Below, one piece after another: positions 30,766-38,195 of a stretch of DNA of 38,195 nucleotides (positions are counted from its first letter, which is position 1; each line of letters opens with the position of its first letter). The translations under genes and the position numbers were made by a program. The notes below the pieces were generated by a model. The model did no database searches. It was not told where the DNA came from and saw only the letters and a list, made by a program, of their open reading frames with translations. The stretch is taken from contig JAFSXN010000023.1 in the NCBI GenBank assembly GCA_017444015.1, forward strand, positions 1-38,195, read 5' to 3'. The stretch comes from Lachnospiraceae bacterium. GTDB lineage: Bacteria > Bacillota > Clostridia > Lachnospirales > Lachnospiraceae.

Positions 30766-31320
30766 ATGCCGCAGATCTTTGTTAAGCTGGATAAAATCAA
30801 GCCGGTCTATGATGCCGTGTATCACGTTACAGCGGTTCTTTGCAAGCTGCTTTTGGTGGCGGATATCCTGATCACGTCGTTTCAGGTGGCAGGCCGCTAT
30901 ATCCCCTTTATTCCCGATCCGTCCTGGACGGAGCAGGTTGTTCTGACGTTAATGGCTTATATGGCTGTGCTTTCCGCGGCTCTTGCCATCCGAAGGGGCG
31001 CGCATATCCGGATGACAGCCTTTGACCGCTATCTGCCGGCCTCGCTTATAAAGTTTTTGGATATATTGTCGGATGTTGCCATTATGGTGCTTGCGGTCAT
31101 TATGATCGTCGTTGGCTGGGACTACGCAAGGAGCATCGGCGCCAAGGGGAATTATGAGAGCATGCCCTGGCTTTCGCGCTTCTGGATGTATTTTCCGGTA
31201 GCTCTCGCAGGGGTCGCGATGCTTGTTTTTGAGATCGAGGCGCTTTATTCCCATGTACGTTCCTTTTTTATAAAGGAGGAAGGGGATTCTGCTGATACGG
31301 AAGGAGGAGCAGAGCAATGA
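30766..31320 (+). CDS. dctQ: TRAP transporter small membrane subunit (DctQ-like)
   Basis: The ATG at 30766 follows AAAGGAGA; an earlier ATG at 30751 lies on that ribosome site itself. The 184-residue protein has four membrane helices and the DctQ signature VAGRYIPFIPDPSWTEQVVLTLMAYMAVLSAALAIRRGAHIRM, shown here only as positions about 40-85 (key residues: R before Y, W-T-E, and the R-R-G-A-H-I end). It pairs with the large subunit encoded 4 bp overlapping downstream (ATGA). Together they import an acid such as a sugar acid or C4-dicarboxylate using the sodium gradient and a periplasmic-type binding protein. Confidence 0.92.
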   Translation: MPQIFVKLDKIKPVYDAVYHVTAVLCKLLLVADILITSFQVAGRYIPFIPDPSWTEQVVLTLMAYMAVLSAALAIRRGAHIRMTAFDRYLPASLIKFLDILSDVAIMVLAVIMIVVGWDYARSIGAKGNYESMPWLSRFWMYFPVALAGVAMLVFEIEALYSHVRSFFIKEEGDSADTEGGAEQ

Positions 31321-32609
31321 GTATAAATACAACAGCGATCGCAGTACTGCTGATCAGTTTCTTTATTATGATCTTTCTGCGGTTTCCCATCGCCTACGCG
31401 GTGGCGATTTCCTCTGTGTTCTGTCTGCTTGTAGAGGGAAATTCTCTTTCCACCCTCTGCCAGTTTATGGTAAAGGGGATCAGTTCGTTTTCTCTGATGG
31501 CGGTTCCGTTCTTTATCACGATGGGCGTTCTGATGGGAACGGGAGGTATTTCCGAAAAGCTGATCGCTCTGGCGGATGCCTGCGTCGGCTGGATGACGGG
31601 GGGAATGGCTATGGTCAATATCGTCGCCTCCTATTTCTTCGGAGGGATCTCCGGCTCCGCCTCCGCTGATACAGCTTCCCTCGGTTCGATCCTGATCCCG
31701 ATGATGGCGGAGCAGGGCTACGACAGGGATTTTTCCACAGCGGTCACGATCACGTCCTCCTGTGAGGGCTTGCTGGTCCCGCCGTCCCATAATATGGTTA
31801 TTTACGCGATGAGCGCCGGGGGTGTTTCGGTAGGAGCGCTTTTTCTGGCGGGCTATATTCCCGGGGCGCTGCTTGCGGTTTCACTGATGATCGGCTCCTA
31901 TATCATTTCCAAGAAACGGAATTATCCCAAAGGAGATAAGTTTTCTGGGAAGATGCTCTTAAAACAGCTGTCTATCTCCTTCTGGGCGCTGGCGGCGGTG
32001 CTGATTGTCGTGATCGGAGTAGTCGGCGGTGTGTTTACGGCGACGGAATCGGCGGCTATTGCGGTCATCTACAGCCTGATCGTCTCGGTGTTTATCTATA
32101 AGGGCTTAGACTGGAAGGGTGTGTGGCATGCGCTTGACGAATGTGTGAATACGCTGTCGATCGTATTGATCCTGATCTCTACATCTGCGGTCTTCGGAAA
32201 CTGCCTGACAAGGCTCCATGTCCCCGATATCGCGGCAAAGGCAATCACGGGGGTCAGCAGCAATCCGTATGTCATCGCGATGCTGATCAATCTGATTCTG
32301 CTGGTTCTCGGCTGTATTATGGATATGGCCCCGATCATTCTGATCGCGACACCGATCCTTTTACCGATCGCGACCTCCATCGGGATCGACCCGGTGCAGT
32401 TTGGTATCATTATGGTTTTAAACTGCGGGATCGGTCTGCTGACACCTCCGGTCGGAGCAGTGCTGTTCATCGGCTCCGCGGTAGCCAAGCTCCCTATGGA
32501 GAAGGTCGTCAAGGCGACGCTGCCGTTTTATCTGTGTATGATCATTACTCTGATATTGATTACCTTTATTCCGGGAATCAGTATGTTTCTGCCAAATCTG
32601 ATGAAATAA
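31317..32609 (+). CDS. dctM: TRAP transporter large membrane subunit (DctM-like)
   Basis: A 430-residue membrane protein with about 12 helices. Family signatures are FRFPIAYAVAI-like start (LRFPIAYAVAISS), FSLMAVPFFITMGVLMGTGG, YFFGGISGSASADTASLGSI, LVPPSHNMVIYAM, ILGCIMDMAPIILIATPI-type segment and NCGIGLLTPPVGAVLF. It forms the transport pathway with DctQ. A substrate-binding DctP protein, normally next to these genes, is not in the window; it may be elsewhere or shared. The gene is followed by a 26-residue membrane peptide and a terminator. Confidence 0.93.
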   Translation: MSINTTAIAVLLISFFIMIFLRFPIAYAVAISSVFCLLVEGNSLSTLCQFMVKGISSFSLMAVPFFITMGVLMGTGGISEKLIALADACVGWMTGGMAMVNIVASYFFGGISGSASADTASLGSILIPMMAEQGYDRDFSTAVTITSSCEGLLVPPSHNMVIYAMSAGGVSVGALFLAGYIPGALLAVSLMIGSYIISKKRNYPKGDKFSGKMLLKQLSISFWALAAVLIVVIGVVGGVFTATESAAIAVIYSLIVSVFIYKGLDWKGVWHALDECVNTLSIVLILISTSAVFGNCLTRLHVPDIAAKAITGVSSNPYVIAMLINLILLVLGCIMDMAPIILIATPILLPIATSIGIDPVQFGIIMVLNCGIGLLTPPVGAVLFIGSAVAKLPMEKVVKATLPFYLCMIITLILITFIPGISMFLPNLMK

Positions 32610-32623
32610 AAGGGGGTGATGGT

Positions 32624-32704
32624 ATGCCGATCTCAGGAATCATTTTCATCGTTGTCGTTCTTGGCGCACCGGTTGTGATGGCGTACACGATGAAGGATAA
32701 ATAA
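32624..32704 (+). CDS. 26-residue membrane microprotein at the end of the TRAP operon
   Basis: The ATG at 32624 is preceded by AAAGGGGGTGAT, one of the strongest ribosome sites in the window, 14 bp after dctM. The peptide begins MPISGIIFIVVVLGAPV and ends with a short charged tail AYTMKDK, a single membrane helix with the size expected of a transporter-associated microprotein. It lies before the operon terminator, so it must be on the TRAP transcript. It may stabilise or tune the transporter; no homologue is known to me. Confidence 0.6.
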   Translation: MPISGIIFIVVVLGAPVVMAYTMKDK

Positions 32705-32734
32705 CGTATTGCTGCGTTTATACAAAACATCGAC

Positions 32735-32764
32735 AAAGTCCAGGGCGTTTGCTCTGGGCTTTAT
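32735..32764 (+). terminator. Terminator of the TRAP operon
   Basis: AAAGTCCAGGGC (32735-32746) pairs with GCTCTGGGCTTT (32751-32762) around GTTT, 12 pairs with two G-U, followed by ATTA. The U-tract is mostly inside the stem. Confidence 0.65.
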
Positions 32765-32888
32765 TATGCGCAGGCCCGCGTATGGAAGTTTTCGGCTGAA
32801 GCCGGACGCGGGTGCGCAACCCATGATTGCGCAGCAATCATCGGGCCGCGCGGCGAGTAGGGTTCGACTTCGTCTCCCCTGCTCGATT
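32761..32888 (+). repeat. Dispersed intergenic repeat, copy B
   Basis: Second copy of the element at 24837-24932. It shares the GCGTATGGAAGTTTT and GCTGAAGCCGGACGCGGG blocks and the GCGAGTAGG...CTGCTCGATTCG end. It has an extra 35-bp block containing ATGATTGC (32823-32830), GCA, GCAATCAT, a perfect 8-bp hairpin. It is followed by the promoter of the peptidase gene. Confidence 0.7.
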
Positions 32889-32915
32889 CGCAGAGCGGCA
32901 TCACCCCTGCTCGAT

Positions 32916-32944
32916 TTGCCAAATACGGTTTTTTATAGTATAAA
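32916..32944 (+). promoter_or_regulatory. Promoter of the C26-type peptidase gene
   Basis: TTGCCA (32916-32921) and TATAAA (32939-32944) with a 17-bp spacer. The predicted start near 32951 excludes the in-frame ATG at 32955 as a normal initiation codon and favours 32979. Confidence 0.6.
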
Positions 32945-32978
32945 GAGTAAAAGAATGATTCGACGGAGTATACCCAGT

Positions 32979-33740
32979 ATGAAGAATTTAAAAATCCATA
33001 ATATGGAGAAACAGAAAAGACCGATCATAGGAGTAATGCCTCTTTTTGATGATGAGAGGGACAGCTTATGGATGCTTCCGGGATATTTTGACGGGATCAC
33101 TGAGGCGGGGGGATTGCCGATCATGCTTCCGCTTACGGCTGATAAAAAGATCCTGGGGCAGTGTATGGAAATGTGCAGCGGCGTTTTGCTTACCGGAGGT
33201 CACGATGTATCTCCTGCATTGTATGGGGAAGATCGCCTGGATGATACCGTAGGCTGCTGTGAAAGAAGAGATGAGATGGAGAAGGAGGTCCTGAAAATCG
33301 CATTGGAAAAGGACAAGGCGGTGCTTGGGATCTGCCGCGGGATCCAGTTTATCAATGCGGCATTAGGAGGAACCCTGTATCAGGATCTTCCCAAACAGCA
33401 TCCGTCCGATGTAGACCATCATCAGTCCCCACCCTACGATATACCGGTGCACGACGTAAATATAATTCAGAAAACGCCGCTTTCAGAGCTGCTTGAAACA
33501 GATATTCTATCGGTAAACAGCTATCATCATCAGGGAATTAAGGAGCTTGCCCCAGGACTTGAGCCAATGGCCGCCTCAACCGATGGGCTGATCGAGGCTG
33601 TTTTCAGACCGACAAGTCGTTTTTTGTGGGCAGTGCAGTGGCATCCTGAATTTTCACATCAAAATGATCCTGCAAGCAGAGCGATCTTGCATCGTTTTGT
33701 TGTGGCTTCCGAAAGCAGTGTATTAATCTATACTGGTTAA
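32979..33740 (+). CDS. Class I glutamine-amidotransferase-type peptidase (gamma-glutamyl-GABA hydrolase-like, C26)
   Basis: The start at 32979 has GGAG 11 nt upstream and lies after the promoter; 33003 is an alternative. The 253-residue protein starts with RPIIGVMPLFD, contains GVLLTGGHDVSP (oxyanion region), VLGICRGIQFINAALGG with nucleophile Cys119, and QWHPEF giving His222 and Glu224. This matches the PuuD/C26 family, which hydrolyses gamma-glutamyl bonds as in gamma-glutamyl-GABA, or processes folate polyglutamates. The neighbours do not suggest polyamine breakdown, so the substrate is uncertain. It is monocistronic, between the TRAP operon and a two-component system. Confidence 0.88.
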   Translation: MKNLKIHNMEKQKRPIIGVMPLFDDERDSLWMLPGYFDGITEAGGLPIMLPLTADKKILGQCMEMCSGVLLTGGHDVSPALYGEDRLDDTVGCCERRDEMEKEVLKIALEKDKAVLGICRGIQFINAALGGTLYQDLPKQHPSDVDHHQSPPYDIPVHDVNIIQKTPLSELLETDILSVNSYHHQGIKELAPGLEPMAASTDGLIEAVFRPTSRFLWAVQWHPEFSHQNDPASRAILHRFVVASESSVLIYTG

Positions 33741-33764
33741 CGATTTTCGTTGCCGATCAACCGG

Positions 33765-33828
33765 ACTCGCAAACGCAATTCCAGTACGTTTACTTTATCA
33801 AAAACGGCAATTAATTGCGTTCGCGAGT
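33765..33828. repeat. Long inverted repeat before the sensor kinase gene
   Basis: ACTCGCAAACGCAATT (33765-33780) and AATTGCGTTCGCGAGT (33813-33828) are complementary with a single mismatch, separated by 32 bp. There is no U-tract. It ends 16 bp before the kinase start codon and just ahead of its ribosome site, so it could be an operator or a leader structure. Confidence 0.6.
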
Positions 33829-33844
33829 ATAAATGGAGGTTTCA

Positions 33845-35203
33845 GTGTCTATCAGACTCCCGTTTTATATAAGAATATTCCTGGGCTTTTTCTTTCAGTT
33901 CTTTCCGCCTTCGGTCATCCTGCTCACACCTTACGAAGAGACCGATTTTAAGCTTTCGCTGAGAAAAGCGGTCGTCACTTTGCATATATTCTGCTTTCTT
34001 GTTTCGGCTATGGCGCCGGTTGTCAATCTCTTTGCGGTCGGTCGGGGCGTAGATCTGCTGATGAACCTTTATATGACCCTATGTATCAGTCTTTACTTCA
34101 TGTTTTTCTGTTTTATCGTAAAGGGGAGCTTTATCAAAAAGGCGTTTATGCTGTTCTCGGGGATTCTGTTTGCTGCTATGCAGTATATCATTGTCAATAT
34201 CGTTACCGATCATACGACAGGATTGTACAACGAGGGTGCGGGCATGTACACTTCCGGGGCCGCCATGTTTTATGCTGTTACGACGGTTTTATTCCTGTCG
34301 CCTGCGATATGGTTTATGAAAACGATCATGAAGCCGTATCTGCATTATGTGGATAACAGAAGGGTCCGCGGCGAAATGGCGCTTATGCTGACAGTAAGCC
34401 TTGCCTATTATATCCTGACAGGATCCTTTCAAATCGTAGAGAGCGCGAATGTAAGTCGTACCTTTTATCCGGTTCTGTTTACGACACTTCTTTTAATCGC
34501 GCTTTACGTCATGGTCATCAAGCTGTCTCTGTCCAGGACGTTAGAAGAGGAAAGCCGAAGAAACTATGAGATCTTGAAGGAAAATGCCAGAAGCATGAAT
34601 AAGGAGATTGAGCGTTCCAGAGAGAGCGCACACGATCTCAGACATATTATGCGCCAAATCTATACACTTTCTGATCATAACGAACAAATGAAATCCTATA
34701 TGGATAAGATCTTTGAACTGACGGCGCATACGGAGAAAATTTTCTGTGATAACGAATGTATCAATTCCTTAATGCAGTATTATTACGGGGTGGCAGTAAA
34801 AAACGGGATACGCTATGAAGCTGCTGTTTCCTGCGGCAGATTGGACATAGAGGATTCGGATATCACCATCCTGATTGGAAACGCAATGGAGAACGCTGTC
34901 ACGGCAGCTCTTGAATATAAGGCCAAAACAGACAAGGAACCGGTAATTTCCGTAGCAGCGCGGGTGGTTTCCGGTAATCTGACCGTTATGATAACAAATT
35001 CCTGCGGTGATATCTCGTTTACGGATGACTTTCAAGCGGACAGAAAATTCCAGCCCGCTGCAGCCTTTCAGAGTATTCACAATGGCGGTGGAAGGGGACT
35101 TCTGAAAATGGAGTTCACTGCTGCAAAGTATGATGGGAAGGTGGATTTCTCCTGTGATATGGATGCCGAGCAGTTTATTACAAGGATTTTTCTGCCGCAA
35201 TAG
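33845..35203 (+). CDS. AgrC-like membrane sensor histidine kinase
   Basis: A 452-residue kinase. The GTG at 33845 is preferred because GGAGG lies 4 nt upstream, inside the alternative ATG reading at 33833. The first 230 residues form about six membrane helices (a sensor of the peptide-pheromone or HPK10 type); 240-330 is the dimerisation helix with SAHDLRHIM, and His263 is the probable phosphorylation site. The N box is IGNAMENAVTAA and a late GGGRGLLKMEF segment is the G box, the minimal ATPase of this class. It is followed 14 bp later by a LytTR regulator. No AgrB or AgrD-like gene is nearby, so the ligand is unknown. Confidence 0.9.
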   Translation: MSIRLPFYIRIFLGFFFQFFPPSVILLTPYEETDFKLSLRKAVVTLHIFCFLVSAMAPVVNLFAVGRGVDLLMNLYMTLCISLYFMFFCFIVKGSFIKKAFMLFSGILFAAMQYIIVNIVTDHTTGLYNEGAGMYTSGAAMFYAVTTVLFLSPAIWFMKTIMKPYLHYVDNRRVRGEMALMLTVSLAYYILTGSFQIVESANVSRTFYPVLFTTLLLIALYVMVIKLSLSRTLEEESRRNYEILKENARSMNKEIERSRESAHDLRHIMRQIYTLSDHNEQMKSYMDKIFELTAHTEKIFCDNECINSLMQYYYGVAVKNGIRYEAAVSCGRLDIEDSDITILIGNAMENAVTAALEYKAKTDKEPVISVAARVVSGNLTVMITNSCGDISFTDDFQADRKFQPAAAFQSIHNGGGRGLLKMEFTAAKYDGKVDFSCDMDAEQFITRIFLPQ

Positions 35204-35217
35204 GAGCTTTTTTTACC

Positions 35218-35934
35218 ATGAGAATTGCATTATGTGATGATGACAGGACAGAGCTTTCTGTGCTGGTTCAAATGATAGAAGGTATCAGAGAAAACGATGC
35301 CCTTTTCTGCTATTCGGAAGGGGAAAAGCTTCTTAAGGATATGCGTGCCGGGCAAAGCTTTGATCTGTGCTTCTTAGATGTTTTAATGCCGGGGATCAAT
35401 GGGATACAACTTGCAAATGAAATCAGGTCGCTTCAGGAGGAGATTTTTTTTGTCTTTATTACTTCCAGTACAGAATATGCCCTGGAGGCGTTTGGGGTTG
35501 GAGCCTGTCATTATCTGATTAAGCCGGTTGATGAAAAGCAGCTTTCAGAAGCTTTTTCGCGGGTACAGAGCAGAGGCGCGGGCAGACAAGGCATTTATAT
35601 TGTTGCGAAGGGAAACAGACGGTTTTTGTTCTTTGATGAGATTGCGTTTTGTGAGAGCAACGGACGTGTCATGGATATTACCCTTAAGGATGGGGCAAAA
35701 GTATCCTGGTATTGTTCCTGTGAGGAAATGAAGGGACAGCTCCCGGATACCTTTCTCCCCATAACGAGAGGCATTCTGGTAAGTGCCGACTATATTGAAA
35801 AGATGTATTCAAAAACCTGTATTCTGAAGAATGGAAGAGAACTGCTTCTAAGCCGTGCCCGGGCAAAGGAGATTAAGGACGCTTACATGGAGTATTGCTT
35901 TTCTCATCTCTATACACCTCACGCAGTGGACTGA
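35218..35934 (+). CDS. LytTR-family response regulator (AgrA/VirR-like)
   Basis: A 238-residue protein: receiver domain (1-120) with acidic pocket DDD near 8-10, phosphorylation site Asp54 in CFLDVLMPGING, the switch TSS and KPV; then a LytTR DNA-binding domain (about 125-235: IYIVAKGNRRFLFFDEIAF-type start, FLPITRGILVSADYIEKM, and the end FSHLYTPHAVD). Such regulators bind paired direct repeats about 21-22 bp apart. A matching pair follows 5 bp after its stop codon, ahead of the M13 peptidase gene. Confidence 0.92.
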   Translation: MRIALCDDDRTELSVLVQMIEGIRENDALFCYSEGEKLLKDMRAGQSFDLCFLDVLMPGINGIQLANEIRSLQEEIFFVFITSSTEYALEAFGVGACHYLIKPVDEKQLSEAFSRVQSRGAGRQGIYIVAKGNRRFLFFDEIAFCESNGRVMDITLKDGAKVSWYCSCEEMKGQLPDTFLPITRGILVSADYIEKMYSKTCILKNGRELLLSRARAKEIKDAYMEYCFSHLYTPHAVD

Positions 35935-35938
35935 TCTG

Positions 35939-35978
35939 TACCATTCATTACATTTCCTCATACCACTCATTACATTTC
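35939..35978 (+). promoter_or_regulatory. Tandem LytTR-like operator
   Basis: TACCATTCATTACATTTC (35939-35956) and TACCACTCATTACATTTC (35961-35978) are 18-bp direct repeats with one mismatch and a 22-bp period, the geometry of LytTR sites on adjacent helical turns. It stands directly upstream of a T/A-rich stretch ahead of the M13 peptidase gene. The regulator encoded just upstream is the natural candidate; the link is inferred from geometry and position. Confidence 0.6.
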
Positions 35979-36016
35979 ACATTTTTCTTTTTCAATTTCC
36001 TTTAAAATAATATCAT

Positions 36017-36071
36017 GATATCATGGTCAAAAGTCTGAACCCACCGGATATCGGGTTTTGACCTTGATATC
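36017..36071 (+). promoter_or_regulatory. Long hairpin before the M13 peptidase gene
   Basis: GATATCATGGTCAAAA (36017-36032) and TTTTGACCTTGATATC (36056-36071) pair with one mismatch; inside, AACCC and GGGTT can pair. There is no U-tract. If transcribed it would form a stable 5' structure; as DNA it could be a second operator. The ribosome site GAGGAGG lies 33 bp further on. Confidence 0.6.
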
Positions 36072-36116
36072 ATGGGATTGGATTGACTGTACAACAAAAA
36101 ACGAGGAGGAAGTTTC

Positions 36117-38195
36117 ATGAAAAAAAGAATTTTGGGATTTATCCTTGCGCTGTGCCTGATGGCGGAAGCTCTGTCAGGCTGTGCCGATTATGCGCAGGCG
36201 GCACTGCAGTATGCGGAGGAAGTGGGGAAAGCCGTAGAAGCCCTGGAAGCCGTAGAGCCCGTGGAAGAGAATACGCTGCCTATGGATCCTTCGGTTTTAA
36301 AGCCGTGGATCAATTCTACCGTCTATGGGATGGTAACGGAGGATAACAAGCCCGATATCAAGGACGATCTTTACCTATACGTAAACCATGACTGGGCGGA
36401 GAATGTTGCGTTCCGTCCGGGATATTCGAGTGAAATGCGGCTCTTTGACGCAATGGATATCGTAAAGGAGCGCTGTATGGAGTTTCTTTCCGATCAGGAG
36501 CTGCTAGACTCCGAGGATCCGCAGGTCGTACATGACGCTTCCCTGATCCAGGGAATCTATGAGCTGTTCCTTGACTGGGATTCGCGGAATGAGGTTGGTG
36601 TAACGCCCTTTGAACCGATGGTTGCAAAACTTCTCTCGGTCGGAACCCTTGAGGAACTTACAGAGTATCTGTTATCCGAGGACAATTATTACTGGGGTAC
36701 CTTTCCTGCTTCCGTATACCTGGGAACGAACGCGGAGGATTCCTCTCTTTACGATATCGAGATCGGCGCCACCGCTCTCTTAACCTACGGGGACGCGGCG
36801 GAATATGTAGAGGAGACGCCGAACGGCAAGCGCAGAAAGGAATATATGGACGCGCTCTTTACCTATATGGCGGGGCGTTTCGGGATCGGAGAGAAAGAGG
36901 CGGAAGAATACTTAGAGGATGCCTTTTCCTTTGAGAAGCAGATCGCCGCATCCGAGAAAACAGTCCTGGAAAGCTACGCGCCTACAGCGCTTCAGGAGTC
37001 CATCAATCCGGTCACGATGGAGGATATCAGGAAGCTTTCTCCGGACTTCCCTCTTGCGGCCTATATGGAGCGCTACGGATACGCGGAATCGAAGCTGATC
37101 AATTTAAACGAGCCTGACTGGCTCCCCGCGTTAAATGATCTGTATACCGAGGAACATCTTGAGGAGCTCAAGGCATATATCTTAAAGGGAACCCTGACAG
37201 GGATCGTCTCGTATATTGATGAAGAGGCCTATCGGAAGGGGGATGAGCTTTCCAACAAGGCAAGCGGGATCGAGGAGAGCGAACCGGATGAGGATGTAGC
37301 GTATAGTCTGGCGATGTCTATCTTTCCGGATAGCTTCTCAAGACTCTATATCGATGAGTATCTTTCCGCGGAAATGAAAGAAGAGATCACGGAGCTCTGC
37401 GAAGACGCGGTAGACACCTATCGGGAGATGCTTTCGGAAACAGAATGGCTCTCCGAAGAAACGAGAAAGGAAGCGGTCAATAAGCTGGATCACCTTACAA
37501 TCCATGCGGTCTATCCGGAGAAGTGGGAAGACGATTCCATGTATGAGATTACAGGAAAGGCGGACGGCGGGACGTATCTGAAGGCAATCGAGGATATTGC
37601 GAGAAGCGGGTTAGAACAGATGCGTTCCAAGATAAACGGAACGGTCGATAAGGAGATCTGGGGGATCAATATCTTAGATACAAACGCCTACTACAACCCG
37701 ACAGACAACTCCGTCAATATCATTCCGGGCTTTTTCTGCGACGTGACCTATCGGAACGATATGAGCATAGAAGAAAAATACGGGGCGCTCGGGAGCGTGA
37801 TCGGACATGAGATAAGTCATGCCTTTGATACAAACGGAGCGCAGTATGATGAGGACGGAAATGTTGCAAACTGGTGGACCGAGGAAGACTATGACGCCTT
37901 TATGGAACGGGCACAAAAGCTTGTCAACTACTATGATCAGGTCGTGGCCTTTGATGACGGAACGCCCTACAGCGGTCAGATGGTACAGACCGAGGCTATC
38001 GCGGATATGGCCGGGTTGAAATGCATGTTAAGGATGGCAGAAAAGATCGAGGGCTTTGACTATGATACGTTCTTCCAGGCAAACGCCCGCCTCTGGTCGA
38101 GGGTCGATACCCTGGAGACCGCGGAGGCTCTGGTTATGAGCGATTCCCATCCGTTACATTACCTGCGCGCGAATGTCACGGCCCAGCAGTTTGAC
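36117..38195 (+). CDS. Lipoprotein M13-family (neprilysin/PepO) zinc metallopeptidase, 3' end outside window
   Basis: Start at 36117 after GAGGAGG. The visible 693 residues begin with a lipoprotein signal (LSGC, acylated Cys22) and an Ala/Glu-rich linker. The peptidase has NAYYNP (523-528), the zinc motif HEISH (564-568), a downstream EAIAD (626-630) with zinc ligand Glu626, and conserved WINSTV-like N-terminal segments. M13 enzymes cleave peptides of about 5-40 residues, and PepO-type enzymes in Firmicutes degrade signal peptides or host peptides. Family length is about 650-720, so only a short C-terminus is missing. It follows a LytTR-like operator, so control by the neighbouring AgrC/LytTR pair is likely. 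Confidence 0.92.
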   Translation, partial: MKKRILGFILALCLMAEALSGCADYAQAALQYAEEVGKAVEALEAVEPVEENTLPMDPSVLKPWINSTVYGMVTEDNKPDIKDDLYLYVNHDWAENVAFRPGYSSEMRLFDAMDIVKERCMEFLSDQELLDSEDPQVVHDASLIQGIYELFLDWDSRNEVGVTPFEPMVAKLLSVGTLEELTEYLLSEDNYYWGTFPASVYLGTNAEDSSLYDIEIGATALLTYGDAAEYVEETPNGKRRKEYMDALFTYMAGRFGIGEKEAEEYLEDAFSFEKQIAASEKTVLESYAPTALQESINPVTMEDIRKLSPDFPLAAYMERYGYAESKLINLNEPDWLPALNDLYTEEHLEELKAYILKGTLTGIVSYIDEEAYRKGDELSNKASGIEESEPDEDVAYSLAMSIFPDSFSRLYIDEYLSAEMKEEITELCEDAVDTYREMLSETEWLSEETRKEAVNKLDHLTIHAVYPEKWEDDSMYEITGKADGGTYLKAIEDIARSGLEQMRSKINGTVDKEIWGINILDTNAYYNPTDNSVNIIPGFFCDVTYRNDMSIEEKYGALGSVIGHEISHAFDTNGAQYDEDGNVANWWTEEDYDAFMERAQKLVNYYDQVVAFDDGTPYSGQMVQTEAIADMAGLKCMLRMAEKIEGFDYDTFFQANARLWSRVDTLETAEALVMSDSHPLHYLRANVTAQQFD

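Noticed and set aside
32709..32978. N-terminal extension of the C26 peptidase
   Set aside because: The extra 90 codons lie in repeat copy B and upstream of the predicted transcription start. The family begins near the RPIIGVMP segment.
33741..33844. AgrD-like pheromone gene beside the AgrC-like kinase
   Set aside because: No short frame with a Cys-containing core and charged tail, and no AgrB-like gene, was found nearby.

Overview
The window (about 38 kb, roughly 50% GC) looks like a chromosomal segment of an anaerobic Firmicute of class Clostridia, most likely Lachnospiraceae. The evidence is AGGAGG-type ribosome sites, frequent TTG/GTG starts, sigma-A promoters of the TTGxxx-17-TATAAT type, a LoaP-type NusG paralogue, a CpsB/C/D tyrosine phosphoregulatory system, an NHLM-like C39 peptide exporter, an AgrC-like kinase and LytTR regulator, and many cyclic-di-GMP proteins. 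Genus and species cannot be fixed from the sequence alone. No rRNA, tRNA or CRISPR was seen.

Layout. 1-400: end of an insertion sequence (partial transposase, minus strand) abutting a GGDEF diguanylate cyclase that appears 5'-truncated. 2000-8470: a probable operon with its own promoter: coiled-coil protein, CpsB-like phosphatase, Wzz/CpsC-like co-polymerase, CpsD-like tyrosine kinase with a Tyr-rich tail, a membrane-anchored degenerate GH3-like protein, an LCP ligase, a small secreted protein and an internally shortened LoaP-like antiterminator. The glycosyltransferases expected after it are absent. About 750 bp of gene-poor, hairpin-bearing DNA and a remnant of an Rpn-type nuclease follow. 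9650-12650: a membrane-anchored coiled-coil protein and a PcsB/SleB-like cell-wall hydrolase, closed by a strong terminator. 12660-14060 (minus): two EutS-type microcompartment shell proteins and a EutP-type GTPase with no enzymes around them. 14320-17060: a secreted SGNH-hydrolase-like protein behind a leader whose 3' arm overlaps the ribosome site, and a lipoprotein with a beta-propeller and Ig-like domains.

17100-22430: a peptide export island: strong promoter, double-glycine precursor, terminator/attenuator, a short membrane protein resembling only the N-terminus of an HlyD-type adaptor, a C39 peptidase-ABC transporter, three hairpins, and a second ABC transporter. 22450-27640: signalling genes: HD-GYP/GGDEF membrane protein, alpha/beta hydrolase, STAS protein, degenerate GGDEF-PAS protein and a small membrane protein. 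27770-28970: a 46-residue membrane peptide followed by a pyruvate-kinase homologue lacking several catalytic residues and the C-terminal domain. 29360-33740: AraC regulator, a convergent 48-residue membrane peptide, TRAP transporter DctQ and DctM without a DctP, a 26-residue membrane peptide, and a class I glutamine-amidotransferase-type peptidase. 33760-38195: an AgrC-like kinase and LytTR regulator, a pair of LytTR-like direct repeats, and a lipoprotein M13 metallopeptidase that runs off the window.

Much of the segment concerns the cell surface: polysaccharide length and anchoring, wall hydrolysis, secreted lipoproteins, peptide export and c-di-GMP sensing. The parts most worth a second look are the peptide export island with its stub adaptor, the enzyme-less EutS/EutS/EutP trio, the pseudo-pyruvate kinase with its membrane microprotein, the shortened LoaP, and the structured leaders before the SGNH and M13 genes.
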